This document shows, piece by piece, positions 32,470 to 44,031 of a stretch of 64,000 nt of DNA. Source of the DNA: Nemertoderma westbladi (Eukaryota; Xenacoelomorpha; Nemertodermatida; Nemertodermatidae). The DNA lies in NCBI GenBank assembly GCA_032718475.1, contig JAUCBJ010002200.1:17970-81969 (forward strand), read 5' to 3'. Made by a program: the position numbers and the translations under genes. Numbering within the stretch: the stretch's first letter is position 1; the number at the start of each line of letters is the position of its first letter. Below the pieces are notes generated by a model. It made no database searches and was not told the origin of the DNA. It worked only from the letters and a program-made list of their open reading frames with translations.

Positions 32470-35040
32470 TTGTTATCCGATTTAAATTTATACATAAAGA
32501 AGCAACTTTATCCACAACCTGGGGCAGAAAATTTCAGAAATAAATGGTTCAACCTTATAGATAACCAAGTTAGAGTTTCATGTTTCTCCCGTGTTGATCG
32601 AGAGGATGGCCCTTGGCTAATCAAACTTCAGATTCCCAAAGCATCAAATCGACCGGTCAAAGATGACAGCAGCCCCAAGCGGCACCGGTTGGCGTGTCAC
32701 AAGCCTGAAAAGGACTTGGGCACATTGACACTAGGCGCCGCGAGGGAATGGAGGGAGCGGACGAGGATGAGTTCATTCCCTTCTGGGAAATGCTCAAGAG
32801 GGGAATCTATTGAACTGGATGCTTAATCTATGACAACGAGGGGAAGTCATCATCATTATCCAAGAAAGACACGTTGTTGCATTGCAAGGAGTTTCTAGAT
32901 GGCAATCGAATGTTGCTTGAACATTATGGCGATCTCCAGGCTCACAGTGCAACGTATTAAAGTGATTACCGAGATTCTGTTGTTTCGTAAACGATAAGAG
33001 GGAAAAACCCTAGATGAACGGTCATCATAGTTCTCAGTAACTTCGATGGATTGGTGTTAGTTTGTCAGATATGTCCCCCCTGATTCGATTCGGATCCCTG
33101 CAGAGCGATATTGATGTTACCGAAGTGTGTCTGCAAACTGATCCTGGATGATCTGGTCACCAAGATCGGGTCAAATATTAAGACGGATCTGCTGACTGAC
33201 TATGACGGAGCTCCTACCCAATGAGAGCTTATAAAGGATATAGAGATGCTTGATAACTTCATTGACACCCAAGATGTTGTTGTCGCGTGGTTGCGCCGAG
33301 GTAACTGCATGCAAACGTTTAAAGATATTAAACCGGGGAGAACTAGTCTCGGATATCTGGCGTTACTGCTTTACGGTATCGACTTTAAACCAGCTTCCTT
33401 TAAGAACTGTACAAGAGATTATCTATACCCTCCTCAGTGGATCGACTCTACATAAGATCCTCGATGGAAGGAGGTCGACTGCTCCTGGGATTTATATAAG
33501 ACATGGGAAAAACCTACCATCTACCACTACATCTATGTGATGATGGTGTTGCTGATGGTTGTGAGGTTTATGTGCAAAACGCTAAAAACTCTAATCTATA
33601 TACAACCCACTTTATAATAGAAGTTTGGATGGAACGTCGTTATGGAACACGCCTTCCTACCCATCGCCGATATAGTCCCCAAGGAGGTACATAAGGGTCT
33701 ACCATTCGATATCTGGACTCGCCACGGATTGAGGGATATTGGAACAATGGAGGATCGGTTGAAGCCTATGGTTCTGGAGACTTCAATGGACGATGAGGAC
33801 GTTCTTCCAGACATCGAATCAAGAAACGGAAATCCTCCCCGATAGTGCTTAACATCCCAAGGCCCAAACGAATGGTGGCGAGCGAGCCTGAAAAGGATTC
33901 GAGCACCATTGTTCTGCTTGGGCTGAGGAGCCCTGCGATCGAGTCAGACGACAAGAAGGCTTTCCGAAGCTTCGGCAACAGTGCGTCGTCTTGTCTCCCT
34001 ATCGGTTTCCTGGATGAGAGGAGTGGGACATGGAGATATCTTGCGGCTCCGATTGGTGCACTACTTCCAACCAACTTACGTCACGCGGGATAATGGTTCA
34101 CACATCTCCTTTCATCGCCACGCCGCCTGAAGAACTTCCGGACTTAAAGCAGGTGGTTGCACTATGGCCCGATGGTGGCATCTAATGGCTGGAGGTTACG
34201 CAAATAACGCCGGAGGTTATGCGAATAGCGACGCAGGTTACTCAGGATCCTATGAGAGTGACTCGATGGTATCTGGAACAGACTAAGTGGGTTAGCCAAC
34301 AAACCAACTACATACAGCAATGCCCGGCTGGCTATCAACATGGCTTCCATATAGAATATGCGGACCAGACACCTCTACATGAAACACATATCAAGCATTC
34401 CGTTCCATAAGGAATATAAGAAACTACGTTTTCAGGAGGGAGATCAACTACCCATATACTACGGGACTCCAGAAACTTGGGATGTTTGTAGTAAATGTGG
34501 ATCGGAACAATGCCCGTGTTATGCCGAAGGTTTACATGAACTCTGTCAGGCCAAAATGGGTATGTTATACTGTATATATTGCGCCAAACCAGGACACGAT
34601 ACCTGAGTGTGTTCATCACTTTGTTCCATATATCACATATGTGGATTCCGTGGACACCATTCTGATAGAAAAGGAAACATCAAGTGTCCGGCTAAAGATA
34701 AGTTAGCAACCTCCAATATGTTGATGTTTGAAACATTTGCCAACTCACACATCAAAGTGAGGGGACGTTATAGCCAAACCAAGGACGGCCGGGAGATGTC
34801 AAAGGGATATTTCACCTTCCTGGAAACCCTTGCTACCAGAGAACAGCTATCCTTCAAATACAAGGACCTCATTCTCTCAGCCACGATGTTCGGTCCTACC
34901 GAGGTTATTTGTCGCTTGTATTCCTATGATGAAGATGCCGGAGACGTGAAGTGGCTCCTGATCACTAGGGAAGGGGAGATAGACAGACGTTATGAGCTCG
35001 AATACGGTGAGCCCAAGTTGAACCACGTCGCTAAATGACA
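32470..35040 (+). pseudogene. Degenerate zinc-knuckle gene resembling Bel/Pao ORF3
   Basis: Overlapping broken plus-strand frames. Open pieces are at 32470-32826, 33246-33455, 33642-33845, 33845-34093, 34482-34606 and 34607-35038. The piece around 34470-34710 carries three clustered Cys/His motifs in order: CSKCGSEQCPC, CIYCAKPGHDT then a stop and C, and ICGFRGHH…C. Their order and the YC-x-YC spacing parallel the cluster at the end of ORF3 in copy B (55380-55596). The last frame (34607-35038) has no recognised domain. No LTRs are visible around it. Function unknown; best seen as a dead, diverged relative of ORF3. Confidence 0.5.
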
Positions 35041-35188
35041 GGCCATGATGTCATTGGCTACGGCAGCGCTTGATACTCCTCTAGCAGTGGTTAGCATCAA
35101 TTAGGATCTAAGGAGAAAGTAACGGAAGTCAAACAAGGTGTTGAGAGAGGCTAGGGCATCGAACTCTAGGAAAGAGGAAAAAAATCAG

Positions 35189-35864
35189 TAGAGGTGGGGT
35201 TCGTGGCACACTGCTGATGAGGAGAACCACGAATCCCAGGGTTCAGTGTTTAAATCTCCGAAACCCATTTATTTTTATAAAATTTATTACTTAGACTTAC
35301 CTTTTCGGCGGACAAAATGTCCTATATTTTTCGTAATTTATGGGATAGCCTATTTCGTGCAATATTTACCGGAACCTGTAGTTACTGTATGGTTTGGTGC
35401 AATTTTTCTTGTGGTAGTTGGGTTGGGTTATGTAGCACTAAAATCGATTTGGTATTTTGTGTTTTTTGATGGGCCTAGTGCCTGAGTACTAACAGTGGTC
35501 CAAGTGGCCCTAAATGCTAGGTAGTATCTGAGGGAATAGACCCCATGTCCTATTTTATTGTTTTAATATTAATATTACAATCCCTCTAAAGTCGTGGTTG
35601 TCAACATCATATAATTATATATTTAAAGGGGTATTTTCTGACATCTGCGCAATTTTGTTTAAAAATCTGATCATATATCTGTACGTACATACCGGTAGGT
35701 GCTAATTGGGGTTGGTTGCATTCAGTTGGGAAATCATGTTTATGCATTTGGGGCTGATGGTAACATATATTGGGGGTGGGTGGTTTCAACTCTGTTCGGT
35801 GGTACGGTAGGATTTCTAATTTATTGGTCATTGTCTTAATTTAGTGGTGCAGTTTTGTTAGGGT
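35189..35864 (+). repeat. Hairpin-bearing repeat, first copy (676-bp unit)
   Basis: Starts with GGGGTTCGTGG (35196-35206), which pairs with CCACGAATCCC (35227-35237); the loop contains CTGCTGATGAGGAG. It runs through a conserved block to TGTCCTATTTTATTG and on to a tail (35567-35625) found inverted at 59397-59460. Two short frames in the conserved block are not preserved in the third copy, so I do not call a gene. Confidence 0.8.
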
Positions 35865-36242
35865 AGAGGTGGGGTTCGTGGCACACTGCTGATGAGGAGA
35901 ACCACGAATCCCAGGGTTCAGTGTTTAAATCTCCGAAACCCATTTATTTTTATAAAATTTATTACTTAGACTTACCTTTTCGGCGGACAAAATGTCCTAT
36001 ATTTTTCGTAATTTATGGGATAGCCTATTTCGTGCAATACTTACCGGAACCTGTAGTTACTGTATGGTTTGGTGCAATTTTTCTTGTGGTAGTTGGGTTG
36101 GGTTATGTAGCACTAAAATCGATTTGGTATTTTGTGTTTTTTGATGGGCCTAGTGCCTGAGTACTAACAGTGGTCCAAGTGGCCCTAAATGCTAGGTAGT
36201 ATCTGAGGGAATAGACCCCATGTCCTATTTTATTGTTTTAAG
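35865..36242 (+). repeat. Hairpin-bearing repeat, second copy (truncated)
   Basis: Nearly identical to 35189-35566 (one difference noticed, C for T at about 36030), so the duplication is recent. It ends after TGTCCTATTTTATTGTTTTA. Confidence 0.85.
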
Positions 36243-36296
36243 AAATAAGTAGGCCTACTACTGGCTTCAGGTAGAGTTCCTGATTTTGTCAGCTTA

Positions 36297-36640
36297 TCAC
36301 GAGCCTGAAAGGGACTCGGGGTATGCTGACACCTGACGCTGCGCTAGTAAGGGGCAGCTGAAAATGGACAGCCAACAATGGACAGCCGAACATACATAGC
36401 AATGACTGCCAGTTGGTGTATCACGAGCCTGCAAAGGACTCGGGGTGCGCTGACACAAGGTGCCATAAGGTAAGGAACAGTCGAACGTACCAAGCGATGA
36501 ATGCCAGTTGGTGTATAACGAGCCTGTAAAGGACTCGGGGTGCGCTGACACAAGCAGCCGCAAGGTAAGGGACAAGGACTGCCAAAACTGAGTGGTCCGT
36601 CTGCTGGTTGGCGTAGATACGAGCCTGAAAATGGGGTCGG
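36297..36640. repeat. Degenerate tandem repeat, ~95-120 bp unit
   Basis: Three to four units starting ACGAGCCTG(A/C/T)AAA.GGACTCGGGGT followed by GCTGACAC. Related phrases occur at 32702 and 33887, where they read EPEKD- or KPEKD-like in the ORF3-like remnant. Probably non-coding now. Confidence 0.6.
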
Positions 36641-37849
36641 ATTATGTTCAAGTCGGGTCGGTGTCTGTCGATTTCTGGCCATTGGGTAGGTGAGGAACTG
36701 CAGCGATAAACTGTAGTAGACTCCGTCTAGCCGATAGTCAGTAGACCGTTTGGGAACCACTCGCCCCTTGCAATTCCTTTATAGGGTTGGTCCTAAGGCA
36801 AGTCAAGCAGCTTAGCTCGGGGTCTGTCAGAACCTTGTAGGCTCGTATCTATGGTTAGGAATTGACGGCAACAGCAGTGCTTGGTGGTCTCTCGAGTTCC
36901 GCAGACATCCCCTCTGGACGGACCACTCCCTTTCCACCGAGTTCACGAACCTCCTTCATCCATTTGTCAAATGATAATTAGTGTAGCAGTATCCCGAATT
37001 TTCTCTCCAAGTCCCTTGGTGAAGTAATGAAGCTGACTCTATATCTTTGTCTATCAACGGCGTCCCATAGGACCTGTGCTTTCTTTGGCACCAATCAATA
37101 GTCTGGAACGATGGTGGTACAGCTCAAGCGAAAATAGTAACAAAATAATATGGAGGATGGCTCAGATCTTAGAATTTACACGAATTGCTATATTTTATTC
37201 GAAAGGTAACAGATAAAATGATACCCTCACTAAGAATAATTAATCATAATTATGTTATAATTGATATTAACTCAGTAAAATAAAATAAAGGCCAACGATT
37301 AATCAAAATCAGAAGGGGTGTAAACGCTACTGCTACAGCCTAAAACTCTCGTTTATTGTTTTGGTATGTATGAATAGTTCACTGGTGTGGGGTGCTTAGA
37401 AGGGGAAAGGAGTAAGACTGCTTTACTCTACTGTTATGAGGTCAGTTAGTCTTGGGTTAATGAACCTGACTGATACTAGCCTACACTCTGTTGTTTTCGG
37501 ATTTAAGTGACAAATTTTAGATTTAAGTAACACAATTCAGATTTAAGTGGCACATTTCGTATTTAAGTGACACATTTATTGTGACACACATATTATTGGT
37601 TATCTTCCAAAAGGAAACAATATTATAATAAATTCGTTTTATGAATTATATAATTCTTATTATTATTAAAAGTGTAATAGAGCATCAGATTACTGATATA
37701 AAAAGACTGCGATGTTTACTAAATATCTATTTGCGCTCTTTACAGTAACGCGCTCGACAGTAACATGGATATTGAGTTTACGAAAATGCTATTGGTCGCC
37801 ATTTCTATAGTTACAGAAATGGTTATGGATGTGTCAGCTGTTACATGTA
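36641..37849. other. Non-coding, no gene seen
   Basis: No coding sequence recognised on either strand. A short array near 37500-37575 has four AGATTTAAGT/GTATTTAAGTG-type units. Confidence 0.5.
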
Positions 37850-38260
37850 TGGCGAGACACAGCATGGTTACTTCATGCATGGCTAAGTTCAGGGGTCCCC
37901 CAAGGGACTATCGTAGGTTTATAATTTTTCCTGGGCCAGATAAATGACGCTACGGAGCAAATTAAAGAACGCCTTAAGTTTGTAGATGACTTGTCAGTGT
38001 ATGAGATTTTACAAATTCAATTGACCAGCTATTTGACTCAAATATACAACACTACACGGATATACTCATAGAATGGGAAAACGATAGTAACATGAAACTC
38101 AATCCAGTGAAATGTAAACAAATGGCCTTCTACAAAGCAAAACGACCAATTGTACTTCCACAAGTCAATATTAGTGGAACAAATGTGGGAGTATAGTTGA
38201 CAATGTAAAACTTCTCGGTGTTACAATATCCGCCGAACTCAAATGGAATATCATATTATT
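37850..38260 (+). pseudogene. LINE reverse transcriptase fragment
   Basis: Broken plus-strand translation contains GVPQGTIVG, INDATEQIKERLKFVDDLSVYE (FVDD in place of YADD), MKLNPVKCKQMAF and VDNVKLLGVTISAELKWN. This is the order of a CR1/L2-like LINE RT palm. Multiple frame breaks. Confidence 0.75.
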
Positions 38261-39184
38261 ATTAACTCATATTATGAATATGATTAGTCTAAAGCAGAGC
38301 TATCATTTTATGACTATCTATATGCTGAGCTGACTGACTAAGTTTTTGCCGCGAATATTTGTATTTGGTTGGGCTCAGCCTCACTAACACTTAATATAAT
38401 AGTACACTCTTGTGCCCATATACTAATTAGAAACTGGTCAATAATTATTATAATAATATTATCCCAGCGCTCAAGCGTCGATGTCAGGTCTAGGTATTGT
38501 TACAAATTGAGATTAAGCTTACCGCCGTGAATGACCTGTTTATATATTCGACAGGCAATTTAGAAACTCTTAGTAAATCCAATTTAACTCAGAGTGTTTA
38601 CAAAAACTACAGCTATTGTTACTTCGTTCTATTTTTCAATTTGCAATTTATTTATCAAATCAATCCATTATATCAAATCGGCGTAGGTTATGGTACAAAA
38701 ATATTAGTTTCTCTCCACCATCCGAAAGTAGACGAGAGCGGTTCTCATCAAATACATTATCAGCCTCGCAGCCTCTACAAATATTCGCTCGTAATAAATT
38801 GAAGACGCTGGTGATACTAAATATATGTACAAGTATTTGTAAATTAGGAAACGCTCTTCTCGTCCCGTTTAGTTGGGATAATTGACATATACTTATACTT
38901 ACTAATCTACTTCTGAATTCATAATATTAGTAAAGTCAAAGTGACCTTGCTGATCATGATCCAGCACGTTATCTATCAATGCAGGACCTAACGCCCAAAG
39001 GACCAAATGACGTGGTACCCTCCCTCCCTCCAGTTCTGTTCATGCATAAAGGTACCATGTAGCTGATTCAGGGAAAAAAGTGGTAATATATTAAAAATCC
39101 GGCTTTGGCCGGAATTCCGACCGTATTTTTTTTTTACAAATCCGGCTCCGGCTCCGGCCTGGCCGGTTTGAAAATAGTCAATCC

Positions 39185-39450
39185 GGCACATCCCTATTAC
39201 ATATATTAAAAAAATTCAAAGCATCGCGGAAAGACATGGTAGCCATATACATCTCTCATATTCGGACCGTTCTAGAATATTGCGGCGCTGTTTGGCATTC
39301 TAGTATCACCAAGCAACTCTCCGACGCCCTAGAAAGAGTACAGAAAAGAGCGATGCGAATCATCTTCGGTATCCATTATAATAGTCATGATCAGGCACTA
39401 CAGTCCGAGGGGTTACCTATAGGGATGTTGCGAATGTCATCGCAACAGCG
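39185..39450 (+). pseudogene. LINE RT C-terminal fragment
   Basis: VAIYISHIRTVLEYCGAVWH, then LERVQKRAMRIIFG and ALQSEGLP match the segment after the RT palm in CR1-like LINEs. It may be the continuation of 37850-38260, interrupted by other sequence. It is preceded by a CCGG-rich dyad tract (39090-39180). Confidence 0.7.
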
Positions 39451-39819
39451 ATGATGATTTTGGGAAATCCCAAAATAAGGGCCCATTCATAAATGCTAGA
39501 TCACCTTGAATTTTGACCAACACCCCCCCCCCCCCCCTCCCCTCACAGCCTCATGCGCAAAATATTTTTTAGAAAAAGGCTTAAAAGAAACAAATATAAT
39601 GGCACAATTAATCGTAATAATACTGTAAAGGTTGTGATAAGGCCGTACACAATATATTTATTTCAACTTTTTACTTTTTACCGCGAAGTTTCGATTTAGT
39701 TATAGTTGTTGCAAAGGCTTCAACATGTAGAGCTTCCTTCAATTATAACAGATGGTTCAAATTCCTTGGTCCAACACCTGTTTAATTTAATCAGGAGAAA
39801 TGCCTCCAAATGTTAGTGA

Positions 39820-40943
39820 GATTGCATGAAACTTAAAATAGAGGTAGAATCACGCAACTCCTGGGTGGGTCGTGGCCCTCGTGGGTGAGTCAGAATTTTT
39901 ATTTTTACTTTCAACTATTAGAGTACAAGCGTTAAAAAAAGGTCGATATTGCACCAGTTACACCATACACCGCAGTTATTCTTCAACCATATCTGCTTTT
40001 AGTAACATTCGTTGTAAAGGGAAAAAATTTACTTTTCAACCCAGAAAACGTTTATAGGCAATCAAATAAAAAATAACCAAAAGGTAATACAACATTGTTG
40101 CGCGGGTGTAACCTACATGTATTTTAAACATTATTATTGTGTGGTATTGTCAAATAATTTACAATTGTTTTTGAGTTATTCAAAAAAATCAAGTCTCCCC
40201 TAAAGTCAAGTCTCCCTCATTCTCCCTAGTGAAGGAAAGCTGGAGAAAAGGATTCCAAATATGTAGAATTTCGTTGTAAAATGCCCGACATATTCAATAA
40301 TTAGGGCGTTCAATAATGTTGCATAGTGTTGCACCTCTACGAGGCTATTTTATTCTATTAAATTTTTAAAGTTAATTAGGCCTCTAAGCCATGGAACTGG
40401 GAGTGGCACAATAAAACACGATAAAGAGAATAAATAATAAATTAAATTAAAAGCACCGTCGTCACTTAGATATACTGAAGTAGAGTTGATGAATCCGGTG
40501 GAGATTCTATTTAATAAATACAACATATTCTGGAACATTTTGTTAATGTATGAATAGCTACATAATAGTATGATTAAAGAGTTATTGCATTGTTGCCCAT
40601 CTACGTATTGATAAACAAAATGTTCCAGAATATGGTGTATTTATTAAATATAATAAAATAATCTCACAGAGGTGCAAAACTATGTAACATTTGAACGCTC
40701 ACATCTCGGCTATTGTTCAATGAAATTCAGATTGTGTTACAGATTTGGAATCCTTGCATGTTCAGCTTTCCATCCGTATGTACAAACAGATCACAATAAC
40801 GTTAAATAAAAACTTCGGTATAACTCAGGTGCAAATAACGACCGAGGCACCCTTTTTAAACGCTTTTAGCTAAAAAAATGAGAACAAAAATAAAAATTCT
40901 GACTCACCCAACCAACCCACGAGGGTCAAATTTCATGCAATCC
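39820..40943. mobile_element. 1.1-kb foldback element
   Basis: Outer arms: ATTGCATGAAA…CCCTCGTGGGTGAGTCAGAA at left against the inverse near 40880-40943. Inner arms: TGCACCTCTACGAGGC…ATTCTGGAACATTTTGTT against AACAAAATGTTCCAGAATAT…CAGAGGTGCAAAAC (40335-40545 and 40612-40685). Centre of symmetry near 40580. No transposase; the arms are imperfect. Confidence 0.7.
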
Positions 40944-41148
40944 CATTCAGATTTGTATAAAAACAATTTTTTTTTGGGGGGGGGGGGCAATGTAGCTGAA
41001 TAACGACACTATATTCCAGGAAATGGTGTACTACTGTACTGTAATCAGGTAGGTGTATAACAACGAGTGTAATATGAAGACTGACAGGACATTGGGAATT
41101 AACAGTTATTACATATATCCAATGACTTTTAGACAAACTGACCAATCA

Positions 41149-41153
41149 GACAA
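41149..41153. other. Target-site duplication of copy B, left (GACAA)
   Basis: GACAA directly before the LTR; the same five bases follow the right LTR at 57180-57184. Confidence 0.88.
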
Positions 41154-42267
41154 TGAAAAAGCTTTTGCGGACATAACAAGTCATTTTTACGCAATGCGCA
41201 GAATACTCTAAAATAGCCCTAAAATTGTTCAACTACGCGTCGGACAGAAATTAGAACCAAGATGACGAAATCTGTCAGCTGATTCTTTGTGTACGTGGAG
41301 ATTCCTTTGTTGAGCTTATTCAGCCAATCAGAGCAATCTTCCCAGTTATGCCAGTAGAGACCTACCTGAGGAAACTAGCGCATGCGCAGTTATCGTTTTT
41401 CTGAGAATTAGATTCCTCTCAGAATTCTGTACTAAGTACGGACGTTTCAGACTTTAGCCCAAGAACATCTGATGGCTGGAGTTATAAGGACGTAAATCTA
41501 TTAACAAACCATACGCACGTCGTACGACGCATTGCACTAAACATAACTCACCTGGAACACATACTGACTGTTCACCGCACTGTTTTAATGCTGTTTTATA
41601 TTGTGTTAATTGCTGTTTATATTAATGGATGTTATATTTGGAGAATACCGATAAATAATTGTAAACCCCTCAATCTTCTTGATTACTGAGGTAAGCGGAG
41701 GAAGAGTCTACCGGTAGCAACTGTGACTCAAATTATAGTGGTTTTTGTGTGAATTAAATGCTATTTCATAATCCCTACGTGTGTCAGTTGCAATCCTCCT
41801 TATATATGATCAAAATCAGTGACGGTCGGCAAATTAGTGTGAATTAGTGTAAATTAGTGTGAAGTAGTGTGAAGTCGTATGAAGGTTAATAAAGCATCTC
41901 CTAAAGAATGCACTATTTACGAAACTCAGTGGCCATTTAGTTGTGATTAGTGTAAGTCATAACTCTGTTTTATACTTAAAGCACCACATCCCAAAGGAAC
42001 TGTTAATATTTCCCCGAAAGTAAATATAGTTGTCAGAGATTATATAGTAGCAATCAATCGAATAATACAAAGTAGCCTACACCGCAATAACTTCCTCTGG
42101 AACCCGAATCCAGTCTCCCACACCGTGGGTCATACGCCGCGCATGGACTGGCTTCGGCAGATGTAAATTCAGTACACCAGGTAATTGGTACGGGCAAAGT
42201 CTATTCATAATTAAAAGGATATTTAAAATTGGCAGGTTAAACTGCTAAAGGTCTAAAAGCGCGAACA
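41154..42267 (+). repeat. 5' LTR of copy B
   Basis: 1,114 bp, TGAAAAAGC…GCGCGAACA. The middle (about 41880-42070: AAAGAATGCA, GTAAGTCATAACTCTGTT, AGGAACTGTTAATATT, GTCAGAGATTATATA) matches the copy A LTR. The first ~700 bp do not. Confidence 0.93.
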
Positions 42268-44031
42268 TTAATAGATTTAGATTCTTTATTGCCCAGTAGG
42301 CAATAAAACCCAAAACGGACCGGTAGGATGGTAAACTGTAGGCTTGATCCGAACCGGTACTTACAGGTACAACAGTATTAGTTCGATTGTGATAATTATA
42401 TACCGGTAGGTCTTAATATTTAATCGGGGACTGCAGTCCTGGTTTTTATTGGGATTTTACTTATTTCTGTCAGTTTTATTTATCGGTAAGTGTAATATTG
42501 AGCAGAAGGCGTGTAAGCCTGCTCAGATTGTATAAATAATTTGTAGGCCGGATTGTTGTCTAACTGTTGTTAGGTCTGAGGCGATTGCAGTGTATGTAGA
42601 GTGTCTGTCCGATAAAGTGCTAGTTAGGAGGGTGGAGGCATCCAGTGTTGTAAGGTAAATCCCCCACGAAAGAATAAGTCGTACTACGTAGTTAGAACGC
42701 TAACTAACTAACCATTTCGGAGATTGCATATACTGTAATTTATTTAGGCTTGACAGTAGTCTGCCAGCATTTGGTCTGTGTTTTGTTTGAATAGTCTGTA
42801 CGGGTAGCGTAATATTTATTATTCAGAATTTTTGTAAGTATTTGGAACCTTCATCTCCCCAAGTTTATCCCTTACAGTAATTATGCTTGTTATGCATACT
42901 GTTATAGTTAAATTAACCCCGGTACTACTTCAGGACTGCTTGGCGTAGGACAGACTGGTGATTTTGTGCTCCAGTCACTCGAGCAGATACCGTGGTTCTT
43001 TTGGCTGTTCATGTATATTTAACTGCTAGTTATATGTTGTATAAGCACTTGTACCTAATTTAGGGTTTAGAGTACAGTGCTTTCCTGAAAGTAATTTAGT
43101 GTGTAGGCAGTATATTTGTGTTGTAACGTGGTTAATAGGTCCGTTAGCTCTGGTTGGCTTCGATAATTAACCTCTAGGTATAGGACACTCCGGGTACATA
43201 ATGTAGTTCTTATAGTTTAAGACTATAAGCCGTCAGACGGTGGCATTTCCTTATCTGGACAACGCAACATACTTAATACTACTTTATTGGTTTCAAATAC
43301 TGTAATTTCCTGTCAGTTTGTAAGAACCAGAAATTCTAACTCCTTGTTAGTCTGGTTCGTAAATTTCTTGTAAAATTACCCTAAAAATTGTACGTGTAAC
43401 TTGTTTATTGTTTATTTAGAGATTGTGTAATCTCAACCCGATATGTAAGTAATTTGTAGTGATAAGTAACTTAGTTAAGTAGAATTATCAGTATTAGTGT
43501 CTAATAAGTAGCACTCCACTGAGAGCGTTTAGCTTCTGTGTAGTGACTTCTTATACAGAAATAATAACATTTATTTCAAATATTGTCAAAACCCATTACG
43601 GGTATATATATATATATTTATAAATCATCTCAATCAGATTTATAAATTAATAGGCCTGTTATACATCAATTAGGTCTTAATATCAGTTGAACTACTGCTT
43701 AATATCAGTAATAAAGTAAAAGGGAAGTAATCCCTAAAATTTGGATAATCAGTTATTATTAAATAATTGACATTACCGGTGTTTACGGTAAGCTTATTAT
43801 ATTTATATAAATTAGGCTAAGCTTATATACCGGTATTCTGTGACTGATCCTAGCTGTAATAATACTGATATATATACTATAGGTGTATACTGGTATTCTA
43901 ATATTAAGATATATACCACGTTACATTGAGTAGCGATATCGGTAACTACTAGACTGACAGTTGATACTGATTTCCCCTAGACTTTCTTTAACTGTCATTA
44001 TAGTAGTAGGCATTCAACTGTAAAATAAATT
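42268..44031 (+). other. 5' leader of copy B
   Basis: 1.76 kb, non-coding, homologous to 16438-14178 of copy A with many differences and without the 288-bp duplication. Confidence 0.75.
42285..42307 (+). promoter_or_regulatory. Conserved hairpin next to the 5' LTR, copy B
   Basis: TTTATTGCC / loop CAGTA / GGCAATAAA, starting 17 nt after the LTR. Same fold and position as 16422-16400 in copy A, although the flanking bases differ. Confidence 0.6.

Noticed and set aside
35246-35485. 79-codon hydrophobic frame present identically at 35921-36160
   Set aside because: Identity is explained by recent tandem duplication. The third copy (59690-59880) has a frameshift, and there is no good ATG. Treated as repeat DNA.
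36860-36900. GGAATTGACGG resembling an 18S rRNA phrase
   Set aside because: No further rRNA similarity on either side.
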